Below, piece by piece: positions 7,652-16,567 of a DNA stretch of 64,000 nt; the stretch's first letter is position 1, and every line of letters starts with the position of its first letter. Where the stretch lies: the NCBI GenBank assembly GCA_038396625.1, contig CP121688.1:1116001-1180000 (forward strand). The letters run 5' to 3'. The position numbers and the translations under genes are program-made. The DNA comes from G038396625 sp038396625 (GTDB taxonomy: Bacteria > Bacillota > Clostridia > Peptostreptococcales > Thermotaleaceae). Below the pieces are notes generated by a model that ran no database searches, was not told the DNA's origin, and saw nothing but the letters and a program-made list of their open reading frames with translations.

Positions 7652-8977
7652 TTACTGCTGAATCATGTTATCTACAAAATCCAAGGTTTTATCCATGATC
7701 CCCATAGCTTCTGTTAACTCGTCTTCTGTGATCACAAGAGGAGGTGCAACGATTAAGATGTTTTCATGACTATAGGTCCAAAAGCCTTCGCTCTTTAGAA
7801 TAGAAAGAATTTTTTTCATTGTGCCTTCTGGATCTTTGCCATAAGGCACAAGAGGTTCTTTGGTTGATTTATCTTTTACCAATTCAATAGCAGAAAAAAG
7901 ACCAATATAGCGTACATCTCCAACACATGCATGCTTTTCTTTGAGATCTTCTAATATTTTACCTAAGATAACACCCATTTTTTTACTATTTTCAATCAAA
8001 TTTTCTTCTTTATATACATCAATGGTTGCACAAGCTGCTGCACAACCCATAGGATGACCACTATAAGTTAATCCACACCAAAGGGTATTCTTATCAAAGA
8101 ATTTTGCAATTTCTTTGCTTACCATTGTACCACCTAATTGCACATAACCACAGGTTACACCCTTGGCAAAGGTGATGATATCAGGTTGTACATTCCAGTT
8201 ATTTACGGCAAACCATTCGCCAGTTCTTCCCCAACCAGCCATAACTTCATCACAGACCATCACAATATTAAACTCGTCGCAAAGATCTCTTACTCCCTGC
8301 ATCCATCCTTCTGGAGGAATCAAGATACCATTACTTCCAACAACAGACTCTTGAAAAATTGCTGCAATTGTTTCAGGACCTTCATATTCAATTTGTTCTC
8401 TTAAGAGCGTTAGATAATAATTTGTAGCTTCTTTTTCTGATTTAAATTCAATAGGACCTCTATAAGGATATGGACCGACAAATTTTACAAAACCAGGGAT
8501 ACCAGGTTCACTAGCAAATCTTCTGGGTTCACCAGTGAGGTTTGCAGCACCATAGGTTGCACCATGATAGGAACGATAAGCAGAGAATACTTTATATTTG
8601 CCAGTATACATACGCGTAATTTTAATAGCATTTTCATTAGCTTCTGCACCAGCATTTGTAAAAAATACTTTGCCCATATTGTCTGGAGCGACTTCAATTA
8701 CTTTTCTAGCAGCTTCTGATTTTACATCTACAGCAAAAGCAGGGCCTATGAAAGGTAATTTTTCAGCTTGCTGTTTAATGGCTTCAATGACTTTTTTATT
8801 GCCGTGGCCGATATTTACATTTACCAATTGGGAAGACATGTCAAAGTAACGTTTACCATCTTCATCCCAGAAATAAATACCTTTTGCCTTTGTGATTACA
8901 GGTGGATTCAAGGTTCCTTGAGCACTCCAAGAGTGTAGGTTATAAGTTAAATCATCGGTTTTAATTTTACTTGCCAT
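7652..8977 (-). CDS. Class III (omega) aminotransferase, possibly taurine/beta-alanine:pyruvate type
   Basis: A 441-residue PLP enzyme. Visible family features: VNIGHGN, the FFTNAGAEANENAIK cofactor loop, YHGATYGA, the Asp of VCDEVMAGWGRTG that contacts the PLP nitrogen, and the Schiff-base lysine in ITFAKGVTCGY. Such enzymes move the amino group of an omega-amino acid to pyruvate or 2-oxoglutarate. Coupling with a sulphoacetaldehyde-dehydrogenase-like gene suggests taurine as donor, but beta-alanine, GABA or similar donors are possible. ATG 8977 is chosen for GGAGG seven bases upstream. It follows the dehydrogenase gene by 67 bases. Confidence 0.85.
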   Translation of the reverse strand: MASKIKTDDLTYNLHSWSAQGTLNPPVITKAKGIYFWDEDGKRYFDMSSQLVNVNIGHGNKKVIEAIKQQAEKLPFIGPAFAVDVKSEAARKVIEVAPDNMGKVFFTNAGAEANENAIKITRMYTGKYKVFSAYRSYHGATYGAANLTGEPRRFASEPGIPGFVKFVGPYPYRGPIEFKSEKEATNYYLTLLREQIEYEGPETIAAIFQESVVGSNGILIPPEGWMQGVRDLCDEFNIVMVCDEVMAGWGRTGEWFAVNNWNVQPDIITFAKGVTCGYVQLGGTMVSKEIAKFFDKNTLWCGLTYSGHPMGCAAACATIDVYKEENLIENSKKMGVILGKILEDLKEKHACVGDVRYIGLFSAIELVKDKSTKEPLVPYGKDPEGTMKKILSILKSEGFWTYSHENILIVAPPLVITEDELTEAMGIMDKTLDFVDNMIQQ

Positions 8978-9044
8978 TTGTATTCCTCCTTTATAAGATG
9001 GATAAGAAATCATGTTAAATAGATTGTGATAGTCAGTGTTAGTA

Positions 9045-10448
9045 TTACTTATCTTCTAGCATAATGTCGCCAAACAACTCTTCATCAGTTGGCACAACAG
9101 GATCAAAGTGTCTAGATACCCAAGTGGTGTTAATTAAATGCTTCCAAGTAATATTTTCTGAAGCAATATTTCCTCCCCAAGTTCCACAACCAAGACTGGT
9201 AGTGAAGGGCATACCATTAAACCAGTTTCCTGTATTAGCTAAGGCTTGACCTTGTCTAACATTCATACGGCTCACCTTTGTATTTAAAGCAAGATCCATA
9301 ATATGATCTTCATTGAAAGAATGAATACCACAGGAATGCCCCATTCCTTGATATTTTGTGACTTCATTTACTTTATCTATAGCTTCTTTAAACTTGTTAT
9401 ATTTATAAAGGGCTACAACTACTGAAAGCTTTTCACCAGAGAATGGATAATCTGCACCTATGCCTGTTTCTTCTACCATTATAAATTTTCTGTCTTCAGG
9501 AAGTTCAATATCTGCTACATTTGCAATGGTTTGAGCAGACTGTGCGATGATTTTTGGATTTAAATGGCCATCTACCCATACAGCTTTTTGAAGCTTTTCT
9601 TTTTCTGCTACATTTGTCAAATAGCCGCCTTCTGCCTTGAGTGCTTCAATGAATTCATCATAAATACTTTCTTGAATGATCAAAGAATTTTCTGCAGAAC
9701 AGCTAGTAGCAAAATCGAAAGTTTTGCTAAGCATGATTTTATGGGCAGCATCCTTAAGGTCAGCAGTTTCATCAACAACGATTACTGCATTACCTGCACC
9801 TACGCCATAGGCTGGTGTTCCTGATGAATAAGCAGCTTTTACTAGACCGGCTCCACCTGTAGCGAAAACTAAGTCAGCTTGCTTCATTAATTCATTGCTG
9901 ATATCCATCGTTGGTTCTTCAATGCCGATTACCAAATCTTCAGGAGCACCATATTTCTTTAAGGTTTCTCTCATAAGGTTTACGATAAAGGCATTGGTTT
10001 TTTTCGTACGAGGATGGGGAGATAAGATAATTGCATTTCTTCCCTTAAGTGCATGAGCCACCTTTACAGTAGGCGTTGCTTCAGGATTTGTACAAGGAAC
10101 GAGGGCACCAATCACACCTACAGGCTTGGCAATTTTCATAATTTGTTTCTCTTCATCTATTTCTATGACACCAACAGATTTTTTTCCAATCATATCTCGA
10201 AGTGCACCCTTAGACTTTGCCATAAGCTTGTTATATTTACCTTCAAAATTTCCCATTCTAGATTCTTCTACCGCAAGTTTGGATATTTCCTGGGCAGGAC
10301 CGTCTTTTACAATGTTCCACACAACAGCAGTTACTAATCTGTCAACTTGCTCCTGTGTATAACTATCGATTGCTTCTTGTGCTTTTCTTGCTTTCTCAAC
10401 CAGTTGCGCTACAAATTCTGCAGCATTTTGATTCATTTCATTTGTCAT
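9045..10448 (-). CDS. CoA-acylating aldehyde dehydrogenase, sulphoacetaldehyde dehydrogenase-like
   Basis: A 467-residue enzyme of the acylating ALDH branch (like the ALDH half of AdhE and EutE). It has the VPCTNPEATP cofactor region, FATGGAGLVKAAYSSGTPAYGVGAGNA, and the catalytic Cys in FATSCSAENSLI. These enzymes turn an aldehyde plus CoA and NAD(P)+ into an acyl-CoA. The overall sequence resembles acylating sulphoacetaldehyde dehydrogenases (SauS type), so the aldehyde made by the aminotransferase downstream is a likely substrate. No xsc, sulpholyase or isethionate genes lie in the window, which leaves the end product open. Start ATG 10448 has AAAGGAGG upstream; first gene behind the sigma-54 promoter. 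Confidence 0.8.
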   Translation of the reverse strand: MTNEMNQNAAEFVAQLVEKARKAQEAIDSYTQEQVDRLVTAVVWNIVKDGPAQEISKLAVEESRMGNFEGKYNKLMAKSKGALRDMIGKKSVGVIEIDEEKQIMKIAKPVGVIGALVPCTNPEATPTVKVAHALKGRNAIILSPHPRTKKTNAFIVNLMRETLKKYGAPEDLVIGIEEPTMDISNELMKQADLVFATGGAGLVKAAYSSGTPAYGVGAGNAVIVVDETADLKDAAHKIMLSKTFDFATSCSAENSLIIQESIYDEFIEALKAEGGYLTNVAEKEKLQKAVWVDGHLNPKIIAQSAQTIANVADIELPEDRKFIMVEETGIGADYPFSGEKLSVVVALYKYNKFKEAIDKVNEVTKYQGMGHSCGIHSFNEDHIMDLALNTKVSRMNVRQGQALANTGNWFNGMPFTTSLGCGTWGGNIASENITWKHLINTTWVSRHFDPVVPTDEELFGDIMLEDK

Positions 10449-10529
10449 AGTAAATCCTCCTTTTAAAAATGTTATTTTCATAGAATATATTAAGTTTCAC
10501 TTTATGTAGTACGTACACCAAATGATAAT

Positions 10530-10546
10530 TGCAATTTCTATGCCAA
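10530..10546 (-). promoter_or_regulatory. Sigma-54 (-24/-12) promoter of the dehydrogenase-aminotransferase operon
   Basis: On the minus strand the sequence TTGGCATAGAAATTGCA gives GG at -24 and GC at -12 with exactly ten bases between. It lies about 80 bases before the dehydrogenase ATG and faces it. A sigma-54 activator gene lies directly upstream. Two direct repeats AAGCGTGCAT and AAGCGTGTAT at 10593-10602 and 10617-10626 could be activator sites. Confidence 0.85.
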
Positions 10547-10592
10547 TACATATTTAGGGAATTGAATTTTATTACAATTTCTTTATGCCTAT

Positions 10593-10626
10593 AAGCGTGC
10601 ATTTATTGTTTTCAGAAAGCGTGTAT
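10593..10626 (-). promoter_or_regulatory. Candidate upstream activator sites
   Basis: AAGCGTGCAT (10593-10602) and AAGCGTGTAT (10617-10626) are 24 bases apart and lie roughly 50-80 bases upstream of the -24 element, a usual place for enhancer-binding protein sites. Their role is inferred from position only. Confidence 0.4.
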
Positions 10627-10695
10627 CTCTAATAAAAGTAGGAATGCTTAATTTGGTTGAATCCGTTTACTGAGATTTTTATAGAATGATGGCAT

Positions 10696-10738
10696 AAAAA
10701 AAATGAGGATTTTGATACAAAACTGTATCAAAATCCTT
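10696..10738 (-). terminator. Terminator of the sigma-54 activator gene
   Basis: GGATTTTGATACA and TGTATCAAAATCC pair perfectly around a four-base loop; on the minus strand an eight-T run follows. It insulates the activator gene from the operon it presumably controls. Confidence 0.9.
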
Positions 10739-10819
10739 CATCAGTGAGAAAATATGGTTAAATTTTCTAAAAATTGCAAGCGAATGTCACGATGGATAAA
10801 AAATTAACGTTTGATTCAA

Positions 10820-12481
10820 TCAAGAATCATATTGATTCAAACAAGAATCATTTGCTTTGATCTGGTATCTATTCATTTTTCGAACAATAGTAGGTTGACT
10901 AACACCCAATGCTTTAGCAACTTCTCTGGTGGTTTTATGCTTTATAACTGCATTTTGAATAATTTGCTTTTCCACCTCTTCAATCGCACTTTTAAGATCC
11001 ATCATAACAGGGATTCTGATATTGGCATCATCTTTTTTATCCTGAAGAATATAATTGGGTAAATTATGGGGTAAAATGTTATCGTCTTTTGTGGTAATAA
11101 CCAATCGCTCTATAATATTTTCTAATTCCCTTACATTTCCAGGCCAAGTGTATTTGATTAAATAGGCCATGGCATTAGGATCAATTCTCTTTTTTTCATT
11201 GAATTTTTCATTATACTTTTGTAAGAAATAGCGTGTAAGAGGAAAAATATCTTCTTGGCGTTCTCGCAAAGGAACAATATGGATAGGAACAACATTTAAC
11301 CGATAAAATAAATCTTCTCTAAATTTCTTTTCATCTACCATAACCCGTAAATCCTTATTTGTTGCTGCAATAATCCGAACATCTACATGAATAGGTGATA
11401 TGCCACCTACACGTTGAATTTCTTTGTCTTGAATGACTTGTAATATTTTTACTTGAAGGTGTAATGGCAATTCACCGATTTCATCTAAGAAAATAGTTCC
11501 TTGTTGTGCCAATTCAAATAAGCCCAGCTTCCCCTGCTTTTTTGATCCAGTAAATGCACCATATTCATAACCAAATAATTCTGACTCCAAAAGAGATTCA
11601 GGAATTGCGCCACAGTTGACTTTTACAAAAGATTTACTAGAGCGCTCACCTAATTCGTGAATATATTTGGCGATAACACCTTTACCAACACCGGACTCTC
11701 CAGTAATTAAAACAGTAGAATCAATTTGTGCCAGTCTTTTGGCTAATTGAAGGACAGATTTCATTTTATAACTTTTGATGATAACGTTGTCTATATGTTC
11801 TTGATGCTGTTCTTTTAATTCTACCAACTCGTTTTGAATATCTTCCAATTGATTTTTCAAATGAATAAGTTCTGTAATATCTCGAGAAGTACTGATGACT
11901 TTTCTGATGGTACCTTTTTCATTCACAATAGGTGTACCCGTAGTTAGAATTTTTTTGCCGTGTTTATTGCTGTGAAGAATGCTGACCTCTTGTTTCTTTT
12001 CAAAAACCAATCGTGCAACAGAAGGAGAAAAGATCCCTTGGTTCTCAAGGACATCAATATGTTTACCGATAACTTCTTCTTTTTTAATTTCATAAAGTTT
12101 TTCGCAAGCCTTGTTAATCCATTGCGTATTGCCATGCATATCATCGATAAAAATGGCATCCTGTGTAAAGTCAAGTATGGCTCTAAATTCTTCTAAGGTA
12201 GTATCAGAAACAAAGGTACGAATGTGATTTAAGTCATAAATGACAATGCCATAGAAAATAAGATCATCTGTAGTATCTAATCTTTGTGACTTTAAAAGGA
12301 ATTCTTGTCGATTGAGAGTGATTGAAAAAGGATTATTTTCTAATGTGGATTTTAATATATCATTGGCGGGGGCATAGGTTTGAAGATATTTACCGTATTG
12401 ACTTAAAAAATGTGCCGCTTTTTCATTGGCATAGGTGCATTCATTTTTACTGTTAACGATGAGAAAGCCCATAGAAATCAT
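10820..12481 (-). CDS. PAS-domain sigma-54-dependent transcriptional activator
   Basis: A 553-residue regulator: two PAS-like regions (about 1-105 and 110-205), a short coiled coil, an AAA+ domain with Walker A GESGVGKG, the sigma-54 contact loop GAFTGS, Walker B IFLDEIGE and R-fingers, then a Fis-type HTH near the end (TTREVAKALGVSQPTIVRKM). It should drive the -24/-12 promoter at 10530-10546 in response to a small molecule sensed by PAS. ATG 12481 has no ribosome binding site; GGGAGGG lies 27 or more bases further up, and the intervening codons read IKHLEKLLD, a normal lead-in. The true start may be a rare ATA at 12508. Confidence 0.9.
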   Translation of the reverse strand: MISMGFLIVNSKNECTYANEKAAHFLSQYGKYLQTYAPANDILKSTLENNPFSITLNRQEFLLKSQRLDTTDDLIFYGIVIYDLNHIRTFVSDTTLEEFRAILDFTQDAIFIDDMHGNTQWINKACEKLYEIKKEEVIGKHIDVLENQGIFSPSVARLVFEKKQEVSILHSNKHGKKILTTGTPIVNEKGTIRKVISTSRDITELIHLKNQLEDIQNELVELKEQHQEHIDNVIIKSYKMKSVLQLAKRLAQIDSTVLITGESGVGKGVIAKYIHELGERSSKSFVKVNCGAIPESLLESELFGYEYGAFTGSKKQGKLGLFELAQQGTIFLDEIGELPLHLQVKILQVIQDKEIQRVGGISPIHVDVRIIAATNKDLRVMVDEKKFREDLFYRLNVVPIHIVPLRERQEDIFPLTRYFLQKYNEKFNEKKRIDPNAMAYLIKYTWPGNVRELENIIERLVITTKDDNILPHNLPNYILQDKKDDANIRIPVMMDLKSAIEEVEKQIIQNAVIKHKTTREVAKALGVSQPTIVRKMNRYQIKANDSCLNQYDS

Positions 12482-12724
12482 ATCTAATAACTTTTCTAAA
12501 TGTTTTATAAAAATCCCTCCCTGTAGCTGAGCAAATTTAAACGATACATTCTATTTCATATTTCAACAGCGTTCTTAAAAATCCTTCTGATTTTTAAGAA
12601 ACTCATTGTTGGGCAATCGGTTTAATTTGATAAATAAATAGAGAATATGAGTAGTAGTGGATAAAGTCAAAAGAAATTCATACAAATTCACAATATTTTT
12701 AATGCAAATCATATAAGTTTTTAG

Positions 12725-12752
12725 TTTACATTTGATTGGATAATGGTATAAT
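12725..12752 (+). promoter_or_regulatory. Promoter-like element upstream of a hairpin
   Basis: TTTACA (12725-12730), 16 bases, then TGG-TATAAT (12747-12752) with an extended -10. A transcript from here would run at once into the hairpin at 12775-12806. Confidence 0.5.
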
Positions 12753-12774
12753 GTATAGTAAGATAAAAACATAA

Positions 12775-12806
12775 AAAAGACCAATGGATGGATCCATTGG
12801 TCTTTA
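12775..12806. terminator. Hairpin, probable terminator
   Basis: Arms AAAGACCAATGGAT and ATCCATTGGTCTTT meet with almost no loop. On the minus strand a T-rich tail follows; on the plus strand only TTT. No gene ends here on either strand, so it may end a short transcript. Confidence 0.6.
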
Positions 12807-12915
12807 AAGTGTTGAATAGATTTTTAGAAGATGGCAAAAATCACTAAATAAAAAATAATATATAGATTATATTATATGTAATACAATGGAAAAAATAGTG
12901 GACAAATCATTTTTA

Positions 12916-12924
12916 TGGTATAAT
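12916..12924 (+). promoter_or_regulatory. Extended -10 promoter of tig
   Basis: TGGTATAAT is an extended -10 box about 79 bases before the tig ATG. A TGGACA at 12899 is too close (14 bases) to be an ideal -35, so the extended -10 would carry most of the contact. Confidence 0.55.
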
Positions 12925-13002
12925 ATATAAGGTTATAGAACACCTACATATAAGGAGTAGTCTATGTATAAACATTAAAGATATAGAGGAGGAACAAAGT
13001 CA

Positions 13003-14286
13003 ATGAACGCAACAGTGGTAAAAAAAGAGAATAACGAAGTAACTTTAAAAATTGAAGTCAACGCGGAAACTTTTGAAAAAGCAATACAAAAAGCTTATAA
13101 TAAAATGAAGAATAAGTTTTCCCTTCCTGGTTTCAGAAAAGGAAAAGCGCCTAGAAAACTTATTGAACTTCATTATGGAGAAGGCGTTTTCTATGAAGAG
13201 GCAATTAATGAAGTATGGCCACAGGCTTATGAGGCTGCGATCAATGAGCATAATTTAGAGCCAGTAGATAGACCTTCCCTTGACATAGATGAAATCAACA
13301 AAGGGGAAAATGTAGTATTTACTGCCACCGTTACAGTAAAGCCTGAAGTAAAGCTAGGGGATTATAAAGGTATAGAAGTAGAGAAAAAAGAGTATAATGT
13401 AAAAGAAGAAGATGTGGAAAAAGAAATTGAACAATTAAGAGAAAGAAATGGAAGACTGGTTGCTGTAGAAAGACCTGTAAAAGATGGGGATACAGTAATT
13501 ATTGACTATGCAGGATTTGTTGGAGAAGAACAATTCGAAGGTGGTACTGCAGAAAAACAGACACTTGTTATCGGATCAGGTCAATTTATTCCAGGATTTG
13601 AAGAGCAATTAATAGATGCAAAAATCGGGGAAGAAATAGAAGTAAAAGTAACTTTTCCTGAAAAATATCATTCTGATGAATTGGCAGGAAAGGATGCTGT
13701 TTTCAAAGTAACCATTCATGAAATAAAGGAAAAAGAATTGCCAGAATTGGATGATGAATTTGCGAAGGATGTTAGTGAACATGATACATTAGTAGCATTG
13801 AAAGAAGACCTAAAAAATAAACTAGAAGAAACTGCAAAAAAGAGAGCAGAACAAGAATTAAAGGATGCACTTATAGAAAAAGTAGTAGCAAATACAGAAA
13901 TTGATATTCCAGAGGTTATGATAGAACATCAAATAGATGATATGTTAAATGAATTTAGCTATCAGCTACAATACCAAGGATTAAACTTAGAAACATATCT
14001 GCAATATACAAACACAAAGATGGAAGATATGAGAGAGCAAATGAAAAATGATGCATACAATAGAGTAAAAACGCAATTGACATTAGAAGCAATTAAAGAT
14101 ATAGAGAATTTTGAAGTAGCTGATGAAGAAACAGATGCTGAAGTAGAAAAGTATGCAAAACAATATAACACAGATGTAGAAAAATTTAAAAAATCATTAA
14201 GACCACAAGATTACGAGAACATAAGAGAGGGTATTAAAATAAGAAAGGTAGTAGATTTCTTAGTAGAGAATGCAAAGATCGCCTAG
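13003..14286 (+). CDS. tig: Trigger factor, ribosome-bound chaperone and prolyl isomerase
   Basis: A 427-residue protein with the three usual parts: ribosome-binding N-domain with the signature GFRKGKAPRKL (residues 44-54), an FKBP-type isomerase domain (about 150-245, DGDTVIIDYAGFV and GSGQFIPGFEEQLI), and a helical C-terminal chaperone arm. It binds beside the peptide exit tunnel and shields nascent chains. It heads the order tig-clpP-clpX-lon-engB common in Clostridia. AGAGGAGG precedes the ATG. Length is normal for the family. Confidence 0.97.
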   Translation: MNATVVKKENNEVTLKIEVNAETFEKAIQKAYNKMKNKFSLPGFRKGKAPRKLIELHYGEGVFYEEAINEVWPQAYEAAINEHNLEPVDRPSLDIDEINKGENVVFTATVTVKPEVKLGDYKGIEVEKKEYNVKEEDVEKEIEQLRERNGRLVAVERPVKDGDTVIIDYAGFVGEEQFEGGTAEKQTLVIGSGQFIPGFEEQLIDAKIGEEIEVKVTFPEKYHSDELAGKDAVFKVTIHEIKEKELPELDDEFAKDVSEHDTLVALKEDLKNKLEETAKKRAEQELKDALIEKVVANTEIDIPEVMIEHQIDDMLNEFSYQLQYQGLNLETYLQYTNTKMEDMREQMKNDAYNRVKTQLTLEAIKDIENFEVADEETDAEVEKYAKQYNTDVEKFKKSLRPQDYENIREGIKIRKVVDFLVENAKIA

Positions 14287-14331
14287 GAAAACATAATGCG
14301 ATAAACTTTTACAATTGGGAGGAATGAGATT

Positions 14332-14916
14332 ATGGCTTTAGTTCCAATGGTAGTTGAACAAACAAATCGTGGAGAAAGGTCCTATGATATATACTCCAGA
14401 TTATTAAAGGACAGGATCATATTCTTAGGAGACGAAGTGAATGATCATACTGCTAGTCTTGTAGTGGCCCAGCTTTTATTTTTAGAAGCAGAAGATCCAG
14501 ATAAGGATATTATGTTGTATGTTAATAGCCCAGGGGGTTCGATAACAGCTGGAATGGCAATCTATGATACGATGCAATACATCAAGCCAGATGTTTCAAC
14601 AATTTGTATTGGTATGGCGGCAAGTATGGGTGCATTTTTGTTGGCAGCAGGTGCGAAGGGCAAAAGATTTGCATTGCCTAATGCAGAAATTATGATTCAC
14701 CAGCCTTTAGGAGGCACAAGAGGCCAAGCAGAAGATATTCGTATTCATGCAGAGCGTATCATTAAAATGCGCAATACCATTAATAAAATCTTAAGCGAAA
14801 GAACAGGGCAGCCTTTAGAAAAAATTTCTAGGGATACCGATAGAGATTTCTTTATGGAAGCGGATGAAGCAGTCGCATATGGTTTGATAGACAAGGTGAT
14901 CACTTCTAGGGAATAA
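14332..14916 (+). CDS. clpP: ATP-dependent Clp protease proteolytic subunit
   Basis: A 194-residue serine protease subunit with nucleophile Ser 98 in GMAASMGAF and His 123 in IMIHQPLGG, the standard numbering. Two rings of seven form a chamber fed by ClpX, encoded next. GGGAGG precedes the ATG, and the gene lies 45 bases behind tig with no terminator between them. ClpXP removes misfolded and ssrA-tagged proteins and takes part in regulated proteolysis in the cytoplasm. Confidence 0.98.
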   Translation: MALVPMVVEQTNRGERSYDIYSRLLKDRIIFLGDEVNDHTASLVVAQLLFLEAEDPDKDIMLYVNSPGGSITAGMAIYDTMQYIKPDVSTICIGMAASMGAFLLAAGAKGKRFALPNAEIMIHQPLGGTRGQAEDIRIHAERIIKMRNTINKILSERTGQPLEKISRDTDRDFFMEADEAVAYGLIDKVITSRE

Positions 14917-14935
14917 GACGAAAAGAGGTGAAGGA

Positions 14936-16210
14936 ATGTCAAGATTTGACGAAAAAAAACAATTAAAATGTTCATTTTGTGGAAAATCTCAAGATCAGGT
15001 AAGAAGATTGATTGCTGGTCCTAGTGTATATATTTGTGATGAATGTATTGAATTGTGCCAGGAAATTATTCAAGAAGAATTTGATGAGCATATTGAAGTG
15101 GAAATGACGGATTTGCCAAAGCCACAAGAAATAAAAGGTGTGCTAGAACAGTATGTAGTGGGTCAAGAGAGAGCAAAAAGAGCATTATCCGTAGCCGTAT
15201 ACAACCATTATAAGAGAATTAACCATCAACCTAAAAACGACGATGTTGAACTTCAAAAAAGTAATATTGTAATGCTTGGACCTACAGGATCAGGAAAAAC
15301 ATTACTCGCACAAACCTTAGCAAAAATATTAAATGTTCCTTTTGCTATTGCAGATGCAACTTCTTTAACAGAAGCAGGGTATGTAGGAGAAGACGTTGAA
15401 AATATTTTGCTAAAGCTGATTCAAGCAGCAGATTATGATATTGAAAAAGCTGAAAAGGGGATTATTTATATTGACGAAATAGACAAAATTGCTCGTAAAT
15501 CTGATAATCCATCGATTACCCGCGATGTAAGTGGGGAAGGTGTTCAGCAAGCATTGCTGAAAATCTTGGAAGGAACAGTTGCTAGTGTTCCACCTCAAGG
15601 AGGAAGAAAGCATCCGCATCAAGAGTTTATTCAAATTGATACCACAAACATACTATTTATTTGTGGTGGTGCCTTTGATGGATTAGATAAGATTATTCAA
15701 AAGAGAATAGGGCAAAAGTCTATGGGCTTTGGTGCAAACATCCAAAGCAAAACCGTCAAAGATGTGGGTGAATTGTTAAATAAAATTCAACCAGAGGATT
15801 TGCTACGATATGGGCTTATCCCTGAGTTCGTAGGAAGATTACCAGTGATGGTGACATTACATGAATTGGATGAAGAAGCCTTAATTCAAATATTAACAGA
15901 GCCAAAGAATGCTTTGGTGAAGCAATATAAAAAATTATTTGAAATAGATGGTGTAGAGCTTGAAATGGATGAGGATGCATTAAAATCCATTGCGCAAAAA
16001 GCCATTGAAAGAAAAACAGGCGCAAGAGGTTTAAGAAGCATTGTCGAAAGTATTATGCTAGATGTAATGTATGATATTCCATCGAGAGAAGATATCCAAA
16101 AATGTGTCATTACCAAAGAAACTGTTGAAAATAGTACAGAACCAACACTGGTGATTGCAGAAAATAAAAAGAAAAGATCGAGGAAGAAAAAAGAAGAAAA
16201 TGCATCTTAA
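14936..16210 (+). CDS. clpX: Clp protease ATP-binding subunit ClpX
   Basis: A 424-residue AAA+ unfoldase. The N-terminal zinc-binding domain has Cys 12, 15, 34 and 37; Walker A is GPTGSGKT and Walker B IIYIDEIDK, with a pore loop GYVGED and sensor region ERKTGARGLR. It unfolds tagged substrates and threads them into ClpP. The gene starts 19 bases after clpP behind GAGGTGAAGG. A strong terminator follows, so lon is transcribed separately. Confidence 0.98.
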   Translation: MSRFDEKKQLKCSFCGKSQDQVRRLIAGPSVYICDECIELCQEIIQEEFDEHIEVEMTDLPKPQEIKGVLEQYVVGQERAKRALSVAVYNHYKRINHQPKNDDVELQKSNIVMLGPTGSGKTLLAQTLAKILNVPFAIADATSLTEAGYVGEDVENILLKLIQAADYDIEKAEKGIIYIDEIDKIARKSDNPSITRDVSGEGVQQALLKILEGTVASVPPQGGRKHPHQEFIQIDTTNILFICGGAFDGLDKIIQKRIGQKSMGFGANIQSKTVKDVGELLNKIQPEDLLRYGLIPEFVGRLPVMVTLHELDEEALIQILTEPKNALVKQYKKLFEIDGVELEMDEDALKSIAQKAIERKTGARGLRSIVESIMLDVMYDIPSREDIQKCVITKETVENSTEPTLVIAENKKKRSRKKKEENAS

Positions 16211-16245
16211 AAATAGGCGAGTGGATATGCTCGCCTATTTTTTTA
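16208..16245 (+). terminator. Terminator after clpX
   Basis: AAAATAGGCGAG and CTCGCCTATTTT pair around a nine-base loop and run into eight Ts. It ends the tig-clpP-clpX transcript. Confidence 0.93.
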
Positions 16246-16408
16246 CCTCCCTGAATTTTTGTGAATTATATGATATGGTAAATTCACATACTATAGAAAA
16301 AGAAAGTATCTTAAACATATTATTAGACAAAAAAGGAGGGGAGAAAAAGCTTAAGTGCTGGATTTAATGTCAAATGAAGTTAGAATCATGTGCCAGTAAA
16401 GGAATATA

Positions 16409-16437
16409 TTGAAAAATTAAGATGCTTTATATATAAT
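16409..16437 (+). promoter_or_regulatory. Sigma-A promoter of lon
   Basis: TTGAAA (16409-16414), 17-base spacer, TATAAT (16432-16437); a near-consensus promoter about 130 bases before the lon ATG. No CIRCE or CtsR-type repeat was seen in the leader. Confidence 0.75.
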
Positions 16438-16567
16438 AGTATATTGTAGGAAAAAGCTTTAATCATCAATGCATAGGGTATATATATATTGAATACAGAA
16501 GAAAATATAGACATGCATACCACCGAAAATATTATAGGTATCCTTATGACAAGGAGTTGATAAAGAG

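Larger units (their letters stand above)
12482..13002. other. Divergent intergenic region between the activator gene and tig
   Basis: About 520 bases. It holds a promoter-like element at 12725-12752 directly before a perfect hairpin at 12775-12806, and the tig promoter near 12916. An open frame on the minus strand at 12575-12784 has no ribosome binding site and AT-driven composition, so I do not count it as a gene. Confidence 0.5.

Noticed and set aside
12575..12784. Minus-strand open frame of 69 codons
   Set aside because: No ribosome binding site, composition driven by AT-rich DNA, and overlap with a promoter and a hairpin.
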